From Chloroflexia bacterium (GTDB lineage: Bacteria > Chloroflexota > Chloroflexia > QHBQ01 > JADMIH01): a DNA stretch of 17,389 nucleotides. Location: the NCBI GenBank assembly GCA_025927935.1, contig JAICKM010000051.1, positions 1 through 17,389 on the forward strand. Reading direction: 5' to 3'. The notes beneath the pieces were generated by a model, which saw only the letters and a list, made by a program, of their open reading frames with translations, did not search any database and was not told the DNA's origin. Below, in pieces: positions 7,097 through 14,604 of this stretch (the first letter of the stretch is position 1; the number at the start of each line of letters is the position of its first letter). The translations under genes and the position numbers were made by a program.

Positions 7097-9223
7097 ATGC
7101 CCACCGCAGTGCATACCCCGACCGTGTGGCGTCCATTGCCCGCGCCTGCCCCTAAAGGGGCACCTGAAGAGGCACCGGGCGCCCAGCCATCCACGGAATG
7201 GTGGCTCCAGTTGCTGGAGCGCGCCTTTATCTCCAGGGCCATGGACGACCTGGAGGTCAGCAAAGAATACCGCCCCAATCCCGATAAGCCGCTGGAAGGC
7301 AAGCTCAAGTTCCAGTTCTCGGCCAAGGGTCACGAGATCCCACAGCTCATCGCCGCCGCGCTGCTGCACCACCCGCACGACGGCGCGACCGTCTATTACC
7401 GCTCGCGCCCGCTGATGCTCGGCGTGGGCCTGTCGCCGTTCGAGGCGTTCGCCAGCGTCATGCACAAGGTGGAGGGCGTGTCGGGCGGGCGCGACATCGG
7501 CGTGGTGTTCAACCACCGCCAGCCGGGTGGCGTGACCGTGCTGCCCGCGTCGGGCGACGTGGGCGCGCAGTTCACCCCCGCCGCCGGCTGGGCGCAGGCG
7601 GTGCAGTATCGAGCCACGCAGATGGAGCAGCCCGAATACGCCGGGGCCATCGCCCTAGTCCATGCCGGCGACGGCGCCACCTCGACCAACGGCTTCTGGA
7701 GCGCCCTCAATATCGCCGCGCCGCTGCGCCTGCCCTATGTCATGCTCATCGAGGACAACCACTACGCCCTGTCGGTGCCCTGGCGCTACCAGGCGGCGGC
7801 GCCCTCGATTGTCGATAACCTGCGCGGCTTCCACAATCTCGACATCGAGTCGGTGGAAGGGGGCGACATTCCCGCCCTGTACGCCGCGCTTAGCGCCGCC
7901 ATCGGGCGGGCGCGCCGGGGCGGGGCGCAACTGGTCCACGTCCGGGTGCCGCGCCTGACCGGGCACAACTGGCAGGACCCGGCGGCCTATAAATCGGCGG
8001 AGGAAAAAGCCGAGGACGCGCGCCGCGACCCGCTGCCCCACCTCGTCGCCTGGCTCCAGGAGCAGCACGGCGTGAGCGCCGCCCGCATCGAGGCCATGCG
8101 CGAAGAGGCGACTGCCTATGTCCGCGAGCAGGCCGAAGCCGCGTGGAACGAGGGCCACGACCCGGCGCCCGCCGATGCCACCAGCCACCTGTTCGCCCCG
8201 ACCCGCCCGGTGCCGGAGACGGCGCCCGTCACCGCGGGCGGACGGCTGACCATGCAGCAGGCCATCCGCCAGACGCTCGAAGACGAACTGGCCCGCGACC
8301 CGGCGGTGCTCGTCTTCGGCGAAGACGTGGGCGCCTTCTCCGGTGTTCACCGTGTCTCAGAAGGATTGCAGACGCGCTTCGGCGAAGCCCGCGTCTTCGA
8401 CACCAGCCTCAACGAGGAAGGCATCGTCGGGCGCTCGGTCGGCATGGCGATGAACGGCCTGCGCCCGGTGCCCGAAATCCAGTTCCGCAAGTACGCCGAC
8501 CCGGCGCACGAGCAGATCCACGACGCGGGCACGCTGCGCTGGCGCACGCACGGGCGCTTCGGCGGGCCGATTGTGCTGCGCATCCCCGTGGGCTACCAGC
8601 TCATGGGCGGCGACCCCTGGCACGCCGTCTCCGGCGAGGCGGTGTTCGCCCACCTGCCCGGCTGGCAGATCGCCTATCCGTCCACCGTGCCCGACGCCGT
8701 GGGCCTCTTGCGGACGGCGCTGCGCGGCGACAACCCGGTCATGTTCCTCGAACACCGGCTGCTCTACCGCCTGCGCGAAGCCAACGCGCCTTATCCCGGG
8801 CCCGACTACCAGGTCCCCTTCGGTCGCGCCCGCCGCGTGCGCGAAGGCCGCCACGCGCTGATCCTCACCTGGGGCGAGCCGGTCTACCGCGCGCTGGAAG
8901 CGGCGGGTATCCTGGCGGCCAGGGGCGTCGAGACCGAGATCCTCGACCTGCGCACGCTGGTGCCGTGGGACGAGGAGGCCGTGTTCGAGGCGGTGCGCCG
9001 CATCGGCAAGGTGCTGATCGTCCACGAGGACAACCTGACTTGCGGCTTCGGCGCCGAACTGGCCGCCCAGATCAGCCAACATGCCTTCGGCGACCTGGAC
9101 GGCCCGATCTACAGGGTCGCTATGGCCGACGTGCCCTCGCCCGCGCACAAGAACCTGTTCGACGCCGTCATGCCGACCACCCAGCGCGTGCTCGCCGCGC
9201 TCGAAGAGTTGGTGGCCTGGTAG
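7097..9223 (+). CDS. Fused alpha-beta E1 component of a thiamine-diphosphate 2-oxoacid dehydrogenase
   Basis: A 708-residue protein combining both E1 subunits. E1 decarboxylates a 2-oxoacid and passes the acyl group to the lipoyl arm of E2. After a Pro/Ala-rich N-terminus (1-35), the alpha half spans about 36-345 with the ThDP/Mg motif starting at GDG (191-193) and ending at EDN (219-221). The beta half spans about 380-708: VFGEDVGAFSGVHRV (406-420), NEEGIVG (439-445), His509 in DPWHAVSGEA (506-515) and a transketolase C-terminal domain (from about 580) with LIVHEDNLTCGFGAEL. AGGAAG at 7087-7092 precedes ATG 7097. No E2, E3 or lipoylation gene is adjacent, so it must borrow partners or act alone. 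Substrate class (pyruvate, branched-chain or acetoin) is not resolved. Base composition is more GC-rich than the cluster to the left. Confidence 0.92.
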   Translation: MPTAVHTPTVWRPLPAPAPKGAPEEAPGAQPSTEWWLQLLERAFISRAMDDLEVSKEYRPNPDKPLEGKLKFQFSAKGHEIPQLIAAALLHHPHDGATVYYRSRPLMLGVGLSPFEAFASVMHKVEGVSGGRDIGVVFNHRQPGGVTVLPASGDVGAQFTPAAGWAQAVQYRATQMEQPEYAGAIALVHAGDGATSTNGFWSALNIAAPLRLPYVMLIEDNHYALSVPWRYQAAAPSIVDNLRGFHNLDIESVEGGDIPALYAALSAAIGRARRGGAQLVHVRVPRLTGHNWQDPAAYKSAEEKAEDARRDPLPHLVAWLQEQHGVSAARIEAMREEATAYVREQAEAAWNEGHDPAPADATSHLFAPTRPVPETAPVTAGGRLTMQQAIRQTLEDELARDPAVLVFGEDVGAFSGVHRVSEGLQTRFGEARVFDTSLNEEGIVGRSVGMAMNGLRPVPEIQFRKYADPAHEQIHDAGTLRWRTHGRFGGPIVLRIPVGYQLMGGDPWHAVSGEAVFAHLPGWQIAYPSTVPDAVGLLRTALRGDNPVMFLEHRLLYRLREANAPYPGPDYQVPFGRARRVREGRHALILTWGEPVYRALEAAGILAARGVETEILDLRTLVPWDEEAVFEAVRRIGKVLIVHEDNLTCGFGAELAAQISQHAFGDLDGPIYRVAMADVPSPAHKNLFDAVMPTTQRVLAALEELVAW

Positions 9224-9252
9224 CAAGCGCAACAACCTGATCGTATCGCAAG

Positions 9253-9291
9253 CCGGCAGAGGCCGCGGCTGTAGCGCCTCTGCCGGTTTTT
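9253..9291 (+). terminator. Strong rho-independent terminator of the E1 gene
   Basis: CCGGCAGAGGC (9253-9263) pairs perfectly over 11 bp with 9276-9286, with a 12-base loop, followed by TTTTT (9287-9291). It begins 30 bases after the E1 stop. Confidence 0.95.
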
Positions 9292-9326
9292 GCGGCCCAC
9301 AAGCGAACCCAGCAATTCTTGCGCTT

Positions 9327-9355
9327 TTGTAACCTGCATCAAAGCACCTTAAATT
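9327..9355 (+). promoter_or_regulatory. Weak candidate promoter for the SLH surface protein
   Basis: TTGTAA (4 of 6) lies 17 bases before TAAATT (4 of 6), in an AT-rich pocket after the E1 terminator and about 105 bases upstream of ATG 9462. A promoter is expected here because the terminator isolates the gene, but this one is not strong. Confidence 0.25.
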
Positions 9356-9461
9356 ACCACGTAATAGCCAGATGTTAGATTAGTAGCGCCACCATCCCTT
9401 TGGTCCACACTCTAAGCTGTACCGGCGATCAACCCAACTTCATCGTTCTTCAGGAGACTCC

Positions 9462-12455
9462 ATGTCCACGTTTTCGTCGCGCGCCCTGCCCCGCGTCGCC
9501 CCTGCCCGCTATACCTGTCTCGTCGCCTTTGGCCTGCTCATCCTGGCGTTGGGCCTCTTTCTCTGGCCGCCCGCCGCGCCCTCTGCCGCCCATCCCCTCC
9601 CGCGCAACGCTTCAACCGCCGCTCCCTCGGCGCCCGGCGCGGTGATTATCAACGGTTGGACCAACCTGTTCCCGCGGCTTAACGCCGTGAGCGCCGTTTC
9701 TAGCACCGAAGCATGGGCCTGCGGTGACTATGGACATTTGATCCGGTATCAGGATGGAGCTTGGCACGCGGTGGACCCACCAGGCTTTCGGGGTCTTAAC
9801 TGCACCGATATCGATATGCTTTCTCCGACAAGTGGATGGGTGGTGGCCGACAATCGGGCTTTCCAATATGACGGAAGCTCTTGGACCGAGAGAAACGCCG
9901 GCTTTGCCGGGTCAAACAGGTGGTTTCGGAGGATTTCTGTCCTGGCAACTGCTGATGTATGGGCGATTGGCTCGATGACCGATATGAACTGGCCGAACGA
10001 CGTCATACTCCACTGGGATGGTGCCCAATGGACCACCGTCATCCCCACCGGCAACCGTTATGAGTTTCTGGACATCGCTATGGCAAGCGCGACAGATGGT
10101 TGGGCGGTTGGCTATGTCTCCAGTGGTCCTCTTTTGTTCTTGCACTACAACGGCACACAATGGACGCAAGTACCTGGGCCGCCGGATCCTACCCTTAGCG
10201 TTTTCGCGAATGTCTTCCCAGGATCACATGGGGATGCCTGGCTTATCGGTAATCCTCAGAACAATACTCAACGAGCCATCTACCACTACGCTAACGGCAC
10301 ATGGACCTCGTGGCTACTGCCCTATGCCACGATACCGACGGACATCTTCATGACCAACTCTCAGGAAGGTTGGGTTCCCACAGGTTCATCGCTCTACCAT
10401 TGGGATGGCACGAATTGGACGGTTGAGTACAGTGGTCGTAATATCGTTAGTGTTTCCGGCGCCGATAATCAAACCTGGGGTGTGGGGGCAGGCGATGGGG
10501 TGTTCCGCCGATCTGAGACGGGCGCCTGGATTCAGCAATGGGGCGGGCCGACCAGCCAGAATCTCAACAGTGTCTCCGCACTTGACCCGGCAGAAGCCTG
10601 GGCCGTCGGCAATGCTGGTACGATCCTGCACTATAGTAACTCCACATGGAAACCCGAGGCGAGCGGCACGAGCGCCAATCTCTACCGGGTGCAAACGCTG
10701 CCGTCGGGCAACGCTTACGCTGTCGGGGACCGGACGATCCTCCGCTGGGATGGCGTCTCGTGGACACAAGTGGCGACGCCAACGGCGACGATGTACGGGA
10801 TCTACATGCTCAACGAGAACGAAGGTTGGGCGGTCGGCGTTCAGAGCACCATTTTGCATTACACGGGCGGTAACTGGGTGCCGGAGAGCGCGCCGATGTC
10901 TACCGATCTGTACGCCGTCGCTATGGACTCGGCTAATCACGGGTGGGCGGTAGGCGGCGAGGGTTCGTTTGCTGATGCCCTGGAGTATGTAGATGGTATA
11001 TGGGGAATACCGCACATACCGGGCGGGAGCGGTTCACCCTTCAATGATGTAATTCTGGGATCAAGCGTCGGCGAAGTCTGGGTTACCAGTGGATCGCATT
11101 TTGGCGACTTCAATGCCGGTATACTGCATTTCAAAGACGGAATTTGGAGCAGATCGGTAAGCAGCATTTATCCGGTCCGTGGGATAACGCTCGCTGGGGG
11201 TGATACAGTCTGGGCTGTCGGCGACTATACGTACTACTACTCCGGTACTACCTGGAGTTGGGTCCCCTTGCCGCTGGCCTACTCCAATCCGCAAGCGGTG
11301 ACGATTATACCCGGCCAGGGCGGTTGGATTGTCGGCTCCGCAGGCACCATTTTGCGCTATGACGGCACCTGGACGCCGCCGCCCCTGCCTACGGCTACCC
11401 CCACGTCAACGCAGACAGCCACGAGTACGGCGACCAGCACCGTGACGCCGACGGCGACGGCTACCCCGGATACGACGGCGACGAATACGACGACCGTCAC
11501 GCCCAGCGAGACCTCGACGGCGACGGCTACCAACAGCCCGACTGATACGCCAACGAGTACGGCGACTGACAGCCCGACCAGTACGCCAACGGGTACGCCG
11601 ACCGCGACGGAAACAAATACGCCGGTTGCTACGGCGATGCCGACTAATACGGCGACCGGCCCGCCCACCCGCACGCAGACGCGCGTGCCCACGGCGACCC
11701 GCACTGGCACGCCGGTCCCTACGGTGACAACCGCGCCACCAAGCGCTACTGTGCCCCCGTCCCTCACCGTGCCGCCCACCAGCACCCGCACGGCGGTGCC
11801 CGTGACGAGCACACCCTGCGCGCTGTCCTTCAGCGATGTTTCGCCGACGGACTATTTCTACGAGCCGGTGCGCTACCTGGCTTGCCGGGGCGTGATCTCC
11901 GGCTACAGCGACGGCACCTTCCGCCCCGGCAACAATACCACGCGCGGCCAGATGGTCAAGATCGTCGTGCTGGGGCTGGGGGTGCCGGCCTATACACCGC
12001 CCGTCGGAGCCACCTTCGCCGATGTGCCGCCCGCGCACCCCTTCTTCGCGGTGATCGAGGCGGCCGCGCACGCGGGCGTGGTCGGCGGCTACACCTGCGG
12101 CAGCGCGGCGAACGAGCCGTGCGACGCCCAGCAGCGGCCCTACTTCCGCCCCGGCGCCGATGTGACCCGCGGGCAACTGGCGAAGATCGTGACCATCGCC
12201 GCGGGCTGGCTGGCGAGCAACCCGGCGCAGGCCACCTTCGCCGATGTGCCGCCGGGCAGCCCCTTCTTCGGCTTTGTCGAGGCGGCCAGTTGCCGGGGCA
12301 TCATCAGCGGCTACACCTGCGGCACCGCGCCCGGCGAGTCCTGCGACGCCACGGGCCGGCCCTACTTCCGGCCCGGCAACCACGCCACGCGCGGCCAGAT
12401 CGCCAAGATCGTCTACGGCGCTCTCACGCGGCCTGATGCGTGCGCCGCCCCCTGA
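9462..12455 (+). CDS. Surface protein: 14 propeller-type repeats, Thr/Pro stalk, three SLH domains
   Basis: A 997-residue secreted protein. A signal or anchor helix lies at about 18-36 (CLVAFGLLILALGLFLW). Residues about 63-638 hold 14 consecutive repeats of roughly 40 residues with the pattern W-A-V-G...G-x-I-L-H-Y...W, for example WAVGNAGTILHY and WIVGSAGTILRY, resembling YCF48/BNR-type beta-propeller blades. Fourteen blades would suit two seven-bladed propellers (inference). A Thr/Pro/Ser stalk runs from about 639 to 785. Three SLH repeats follow (from 788, about 846 and about 915), each with a TRGQxxKIV motif; the second and third carry TCG...CD inserts. SLH repeats tether proteins to cell-wall polymers, so this is an extracellular protein on a stalk, likely for binding. 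AGGAG at 9452-9456 supports ATG 9462. No catalytic motif was recognised. Confidence 0.9.
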   Translation: MSTFSSRALPRVAPARYTCLVAFGLLILALGLFLWPPAAPSAAHPLPRNASTAAPSAPGAVIINGWTNLFPRLNAVSAVSSTEAWACGDYGHLIRYQDGAWHAVDPPGFRGLNCTDIDMLSPTSGWVVADNRAFQYDGSSWTERNAGFAGSNRWFRRISVLATADVWAIGSMTDMNWPNDVILHWDGAQWTTVIPTGNRYEFLDIAMASATDGWAVGYVSSGPLLFLHYNGTQWTQVPGPPDPTLSVFANVFPGSHGDAWLIGNPQNNTQRAIYHYANGTWTSWLLPYATIPTDIFMTNSQEGWVPTGSSLYHWDGTNWTVEYSGRNIVSVSGADNQTWGVGAGDGVFRRSETGAWIQQWGGPTSQNLNSVSALDPAEAWAVGNAGTILHYSNSTWKPEASGTSANLYRVQTLPSGNAYAVGDRTILRWDGVSWTQVATPTATMYGIYMLNENEGWAVGVQSTILHYTGGNWVPESAPMSTDLYAVAMDSANHGWAVGGEGSFADALEYVDGIWGIPHIPGGSGSPFNDVILGSSVGEVWVTSGSHFGDFNAGILHFKDGIWSRSVSSIYPVRGITLAGGDTVWAVGDYTYYYSGTTWSWVPLPLAYSNPQAVTIIPGQGGWIVGSAGTILRYDGTWTPPPLPTATPTSTQTATSTATSTVTPTATATPDTTATNTTTVTPSETSTATATNSPTDTPTSTATDSPTSTPTGTPTATETNTPVATAMPTNTATGPPTRTQTRVPTATRTGTPVPTVTTAPPSATVPPSLTVPPTSTRTAVPVTSTPCALSFSDVSPTDYFYEPVRYLACRGVISGYSDGTFRPGNNTTRGQMVKIVVLGLGVPAYTPPVGATFADVPPAHPFFAVIEAAAHAGVVGGYTCGSAANEPCDAQQRPYFRPGADVTRGQLAKIVTIAAGWLASNPAQATFADVPPGSPFFGFVEAASCRGIISGYTCGTAPGESCDATGRPYFRPGNHATRGQIAKIVYGALTRPDACAAP
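11377..11816 (+). repeat. Low-complexity ACG/CCG-rich coding repeat (Thr/Pro stalk)
   Basis: About 440 bases inside the SLH gene are built from imperfect short units such as ACGGCGAC and ACGCCGAC, encoding alternating Thr with Pro, Ala and Ser. The reading frame is kept throughout. Such tracts can change length by slippage and commonly serve as an extended, possibly glycosylated stalk. It is not a CRISPR array: there are no constant repeats and spacers. Confidence 0.85.
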
Positions 12456-12473
12456 TCACCAGCGATCGCACAC

Positions 12474-12505
12474 AAAAGGGCCGGGGAGACACCTCCCTGG
12501 CCCTT
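12474..12505 (-). terminator. Hairpin terminator between convergent genes, oriented for the M20 gene
   Basis: A 12-bp stem with one G-U pair (12476-12487 with 12494-12505, six-base loop) lies 20 bases after the M20 stop. On the minus strand it is followed by TTTTGTG, a modest U-tract. On the plus strand the stem ends in CTT without a U-run, so any termination of the SLH gene is weaker. Confidence 0.7.
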
Positions 12506-12525
12506 GCTGTCAGCGTGTAGCGCGC

Positions 12526-13887
12526 CTAGAGCGCCGCGAGGCGCTCGAAGAGGCGGCCCCAGTAGCGCAGGGTGGTGCGGTAGTCCTCCAGGCGGATCGA
12601 CTCGTTGGGCGAGTGGATGGCCGAGCCGGCGTTGCCCGGCCCGCAGACCATCGCCGTGGGGATGCCGAGATCACCGCCGATCAGCGAGAAGGGACCGCTG
12701 CCGCCGGTCATCGGCTGGACGATGGCGCCGCCCGGCACCAACTCTTCCCAGACCGCCGCGGCGTTGCGCACGAACGGGCTGTCCACCGGCGTCTTGCCCA
12801 CCTCCAGCCCGCCCAGGCGCACCACCTCCACGTCGGTGAAGCCGTGCCGGTCCAGGTGGGCGCGCAGCAGGGCGTACATGTTGTCCGGGGTCTGGTTGGG
12901 CACCAGGCGGAAGTCCATCTTGACCACGGCCTTGCTCGGCACGATGGTCTTGGCGCCGGGGCCGCCGTAGCCGCTGGTGAACCCGGCGATGTTGGCCGTG
13001 GGCTGGAACATGCGCGCGAGCAGCACATCCCGCCCGTGTACACCGCGCTGCCAGTGGTCCACGCCGTACAGCTTTGCCAGGTCGGCCTCGTCGAAGGGCA
13101 TGGCCTCGGCGGCGGCCAGGTCGGCGGCGCCCGGCGGCGCGATCACCTCGTCCAGCCCGTCGAGCGTGATGTTGTCGTCCTGGTCCTTGATCGTCGCCAG
13201 GGCCTGCACTAGCCGCCACGCCGGGTTGGGCACGATGCCGCCGTTGCTCGAATGCACGTCATGGCTGGGGCCGGTGGCGTGCAACTCGACGTAGAGCATC
13301 CCCTTCATCCCGCAGACCACCGTGGGCGTGTCCTGTTCGTCGCGCCCGCCGCCCTCCCAGGCGCAGAAGTCGGCCTGGAGCTTATCGGCGTGGGCGCGGA
13401 CCACCGGAGCCAGGTGCGGGCTGCCGATCTCTTCCTCGCCCTCGATCAGCCAGCGCAGGCGCAGCGGCAGCGGCCCGACCGTCGCCTGGTAGGCGCGAAT
13501 AGCCTGCACGCGCGCCAGCAAGTCGCCCTTGTCGTCGGCCACGCCGCGGGCGTAGAACTTGCCGTCGCGGATCACTCCGGCGTAGGGCGGGCTTTCCCAC
13601 AGCTCCAGCGGTTCGGGCGGCTGCACGTCGTAGTGATTGTACATCAGCAGCGTGCGCGCCCCGGCGCCGAGTTCACCCAGGATCACCGGCGACCCGTCCT
13701 CGATGGGCACGAACTCGACGTGCCCGCCCAGGCCCTCGATCTTGTCGCGCACCATGGCGCCGCTCTCGGCCAGCCCGATCTTCTGCCCGGCCAGGGCCGG
13801 TTGCGCGCAAAACGCGCGCAACTCGCTGATGAGATCGTCAAAGTGATCTTCGATATAGGCGTCATACGCCTGGAACTCGCCGGCCAT
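12526..13887 (-). CDS. M20-family metallopeptidase (dipeptidase/carboxypeptidase)
   Basis: A 453-residue cytoplasmic di-zinc hydrolase of the PepV/carnosinase/CPG2 group. Metal and catalytic residues are all visible: His85 in NHYDVQP, Asp118 in VADDKG, the Glu pair 152/153 in EGEEEIGS, the WEGGG stretch near 177, His in SHDVHSSNGG for the dimerisation lid domain, and the final ligand His425 in AIHSPNES. GGAGG sits four bases before ATG 13887. It has its own near-consensus promoter (13972-14001) and downstream hairpin, so it is probably monocistronic. A 13-base near-palindrome (13931-13943) lies in its leader. The preferred peptide is unknown; members of this subgroup usually cleave dipeptides. 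Confidence 0.94.
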   Translation of the reverse strand: MAGEFQAYDAYIEDHFDDLISELRAFCAQPALAGQKIGLAESGAMVRDKIEGLGGHVEFVPIEDGSPVILGELGAGARTLLMYNHYDVQPPEPLELWESPPYAGVIRDGKFYARGVADDKGDLLARVQAIRAYQATVGPLPLRLRWLIEGEEEIGSPHLAPVVRAHADKLQADFCAWEGGGRDEQDTPTVVCGMKGMLYVELHATGPSHDVHSSNGGIVPNPAWRLVQALATIKDQDDNITLDGLDEVIAPPGAADLAAAEAMPFDEADLAKLYGVDHWQRGVHGRDVLLARMFQPTANIAGFTSGYGGPGAKTIVPSKAVVKMDFRLVPNQTPDNMYALLRAHLDRHGFTDVEVVRLGGLEVGKTPVDSPFVRNAAAVWEELVPGGAIVQPMTGGSGPFSLIGGDLGIPTAMVCGPGNAGSAIHSPNESIRLEDYRTTLRYWGRLFERLAAL

Positions 13888-13971
13888 ACGTCCTCCCGGT
13901 CATAGGTAATGGGGCAACAGGTGATGGGGTGCCCACCGTGGGCGCGGGCTGCGCCGGGCTGCGGGCAGCGC

Positions 13972-14001
13972 AGTATAACGCCGCGCGCCGCCGGGTGTCA
14001 A
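13972..14001 (-). promoter_or_regulatory. Near-consensus sigma-70 promoter for the M20 gene
   Basis: On the minus strand a perfect TTGACA (14001-13996) is followed after 18 bases by TATACT (13977-13972, 5 of 6). It predicts transcription from about 13965 and a leader near 78 bases. Confidence 0.75.
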
Positions 14002-14050
14002 CAGCGGACGGGCGCCCGCCCGGCCCCTCAAGGGCGGGCTACGCATACAA

Positions 14051-14068
14051 AGCCCGCCTGCGCGGGCT
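14051..14068. repeat. REP-like 7-bp hairpin AGCCCGC / GCGGGCT
   Basis: Perfect arms flank a four-base loop. On the minus strand the stem is followed by TTG only. It may serve as a second 3'-end structure for the glutaredoxin transcript or be a dispersed intergenic palindrome. Confidence 0.45.
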
Positions 14069-14108
14069 GGGGTAGGGGAAAGAGAGGCCGCGCAGGGGGC
14101 CTTGGTAA

Positions 14109-14162
14109 GGCTAGCCGGCGAGTTGAGCCGGCTAGCCATGCCGCCGGGCGCCGCCGGCTAGC
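14109..14162. repeat. 11-bp inverted repeat plus third copy of GCCGGCTAGC at the glutaredoxin 3' end
   Basis: GGCTAGCCGGC (14109-14119) and its exact complement (14127-14137) flank a seven-base loop, forming a hairpin 21 bases after the glutaredoxin stop. GCCGGCTAGC recurs at 14153-14162 and contains the gene's TAG stop. No U-run follows, so it is a structure-only 3' end or a small palindromic repeat that has spread over the stop codon. Confidence 0.6.
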
Positions 14163-14463
14163 TGGGCCGGGGCGTGGAGGCGGGTTTGACGGGCAGCATC
14201 CCCCGGTCGCGTAGCTCGGTGATCTTGGCGCGCAGCATCGCGCCACCCGGCTCCACGAAGACGCTGCCGTCCGGGAAGAAGATGGTGGGTACGCTGCGGT
14301 AGCCCCGATTGGTCTGCTTGACCAGTTCCTCGCCCTCCCGGTTCTCGTCAATGTTGATGAAATGGAAGTGAACCCCCTCATACTCCAGCAGGCGTTGCGC
14401 GCGGAGCGAGTCGGGGCACCAGTTCGTCCCATACACGGTGATGGACGTTGCGCTTTGCTGCAT
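14158..14463 (-). CDS. Glutaredoxin-like protein with CPDS (monothiol) active site
   Basis: A 101-residue thioredoxin-fold protein: beta-strand ITVYGTNWC (8-16), active site C16-P-D-S19, RGYRSVPTIFFPDGS (53-67) with cis-Pro59. This resembles mycoredoxin/NrdH-like glutaredoxins, which usually have CPxC; here the second Cys is Ser, so it could only work by a monothiol mechanism (de-glutathionylation, removal of another low-molecular thiol, or Fe-S handling). AAGGAGGG (14471-14478) seven bases ahead sets the start at 14463, not at the longer ATG 14496. The C-terminal PVKPASTPRPS tail is an unusual extension. It lies downstream of an LLM gene on the same strand with a 141-base AT-rich gap. Confidence 0.87.
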   Translation of the reverse strand: MQQSATSITVYGTNWCPDSLRAQRLLEYEGVHFHFINIDENREGEELVKQTNRGYRSVPTIFFPDGSVFVEPGGAMLRAKITELRDRGMLPVKPASTPRPS

Positions 14464-14566
14464 GGTTGATCCCTCCTTGCCTGGAACAGGCTTCAAAGGG
14501 ATCTAAGCAGAAATAGTGCCACATTGGGGCCTACAATATGGCAACATACATAGGAACATAGTTGAT

Positions 14567-14581
14567 AATGATACTATCATT
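14567..14581. promoter_or_regulatory. 15-bp 7-1-7 palindrome, possible Fur/PerR-family operator
   Basis: AATGATA-C-TATCATT is a perfect odd-centred palindrome in the AT-rich gap upstream of the glutaredoxin gene, 104 bases before its ATG. The flanking GATAATGATA equals the first ten bases of the classic Fur box. Fur-family repressors often bind 7-1-7 sites, which would suit a redox gene, but the right half departs from the consensus. A chance or other-regulator site remains possible. Confidence 0.4.
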
Positions 14582-14604
14582 CTGACTCGTGGTCGGGCGA
14601 CGGA

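Noticed and set aside
8143..9240. 365-residue plus-strand frame inside the E1 gene
   Set aside because: Out-of-frame Arg/Pro/Ala-rich shadow caused by high GC; the E1 frame carries all ThDP and beta-subunit motifs.
11377..11816. Possible CRISPR or tandem-repeat array
   Set aside because: The units are imperfect, very short, and keep one reading frame encoding a Thr/Pro stalk.
12474..12505. Efficient terminator for the plus-strand SLH gene
   Set aside because: No T-run follows on the plus strand; the U-tract is on the minus-strand side only.
12244..13212. 322-residue plus-strand frame over the M20 gene
   Set aside because: Antisense shadow of a metallopeptidase with every catalytic residue present on the minus strand.
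14539..14544. Minus-strand TTGCCA as a -35 for the glutaredoxin gene
   Set aside because: No acceptable -10 hexamer lies at 16-19 bases, so no promoter is claimed.
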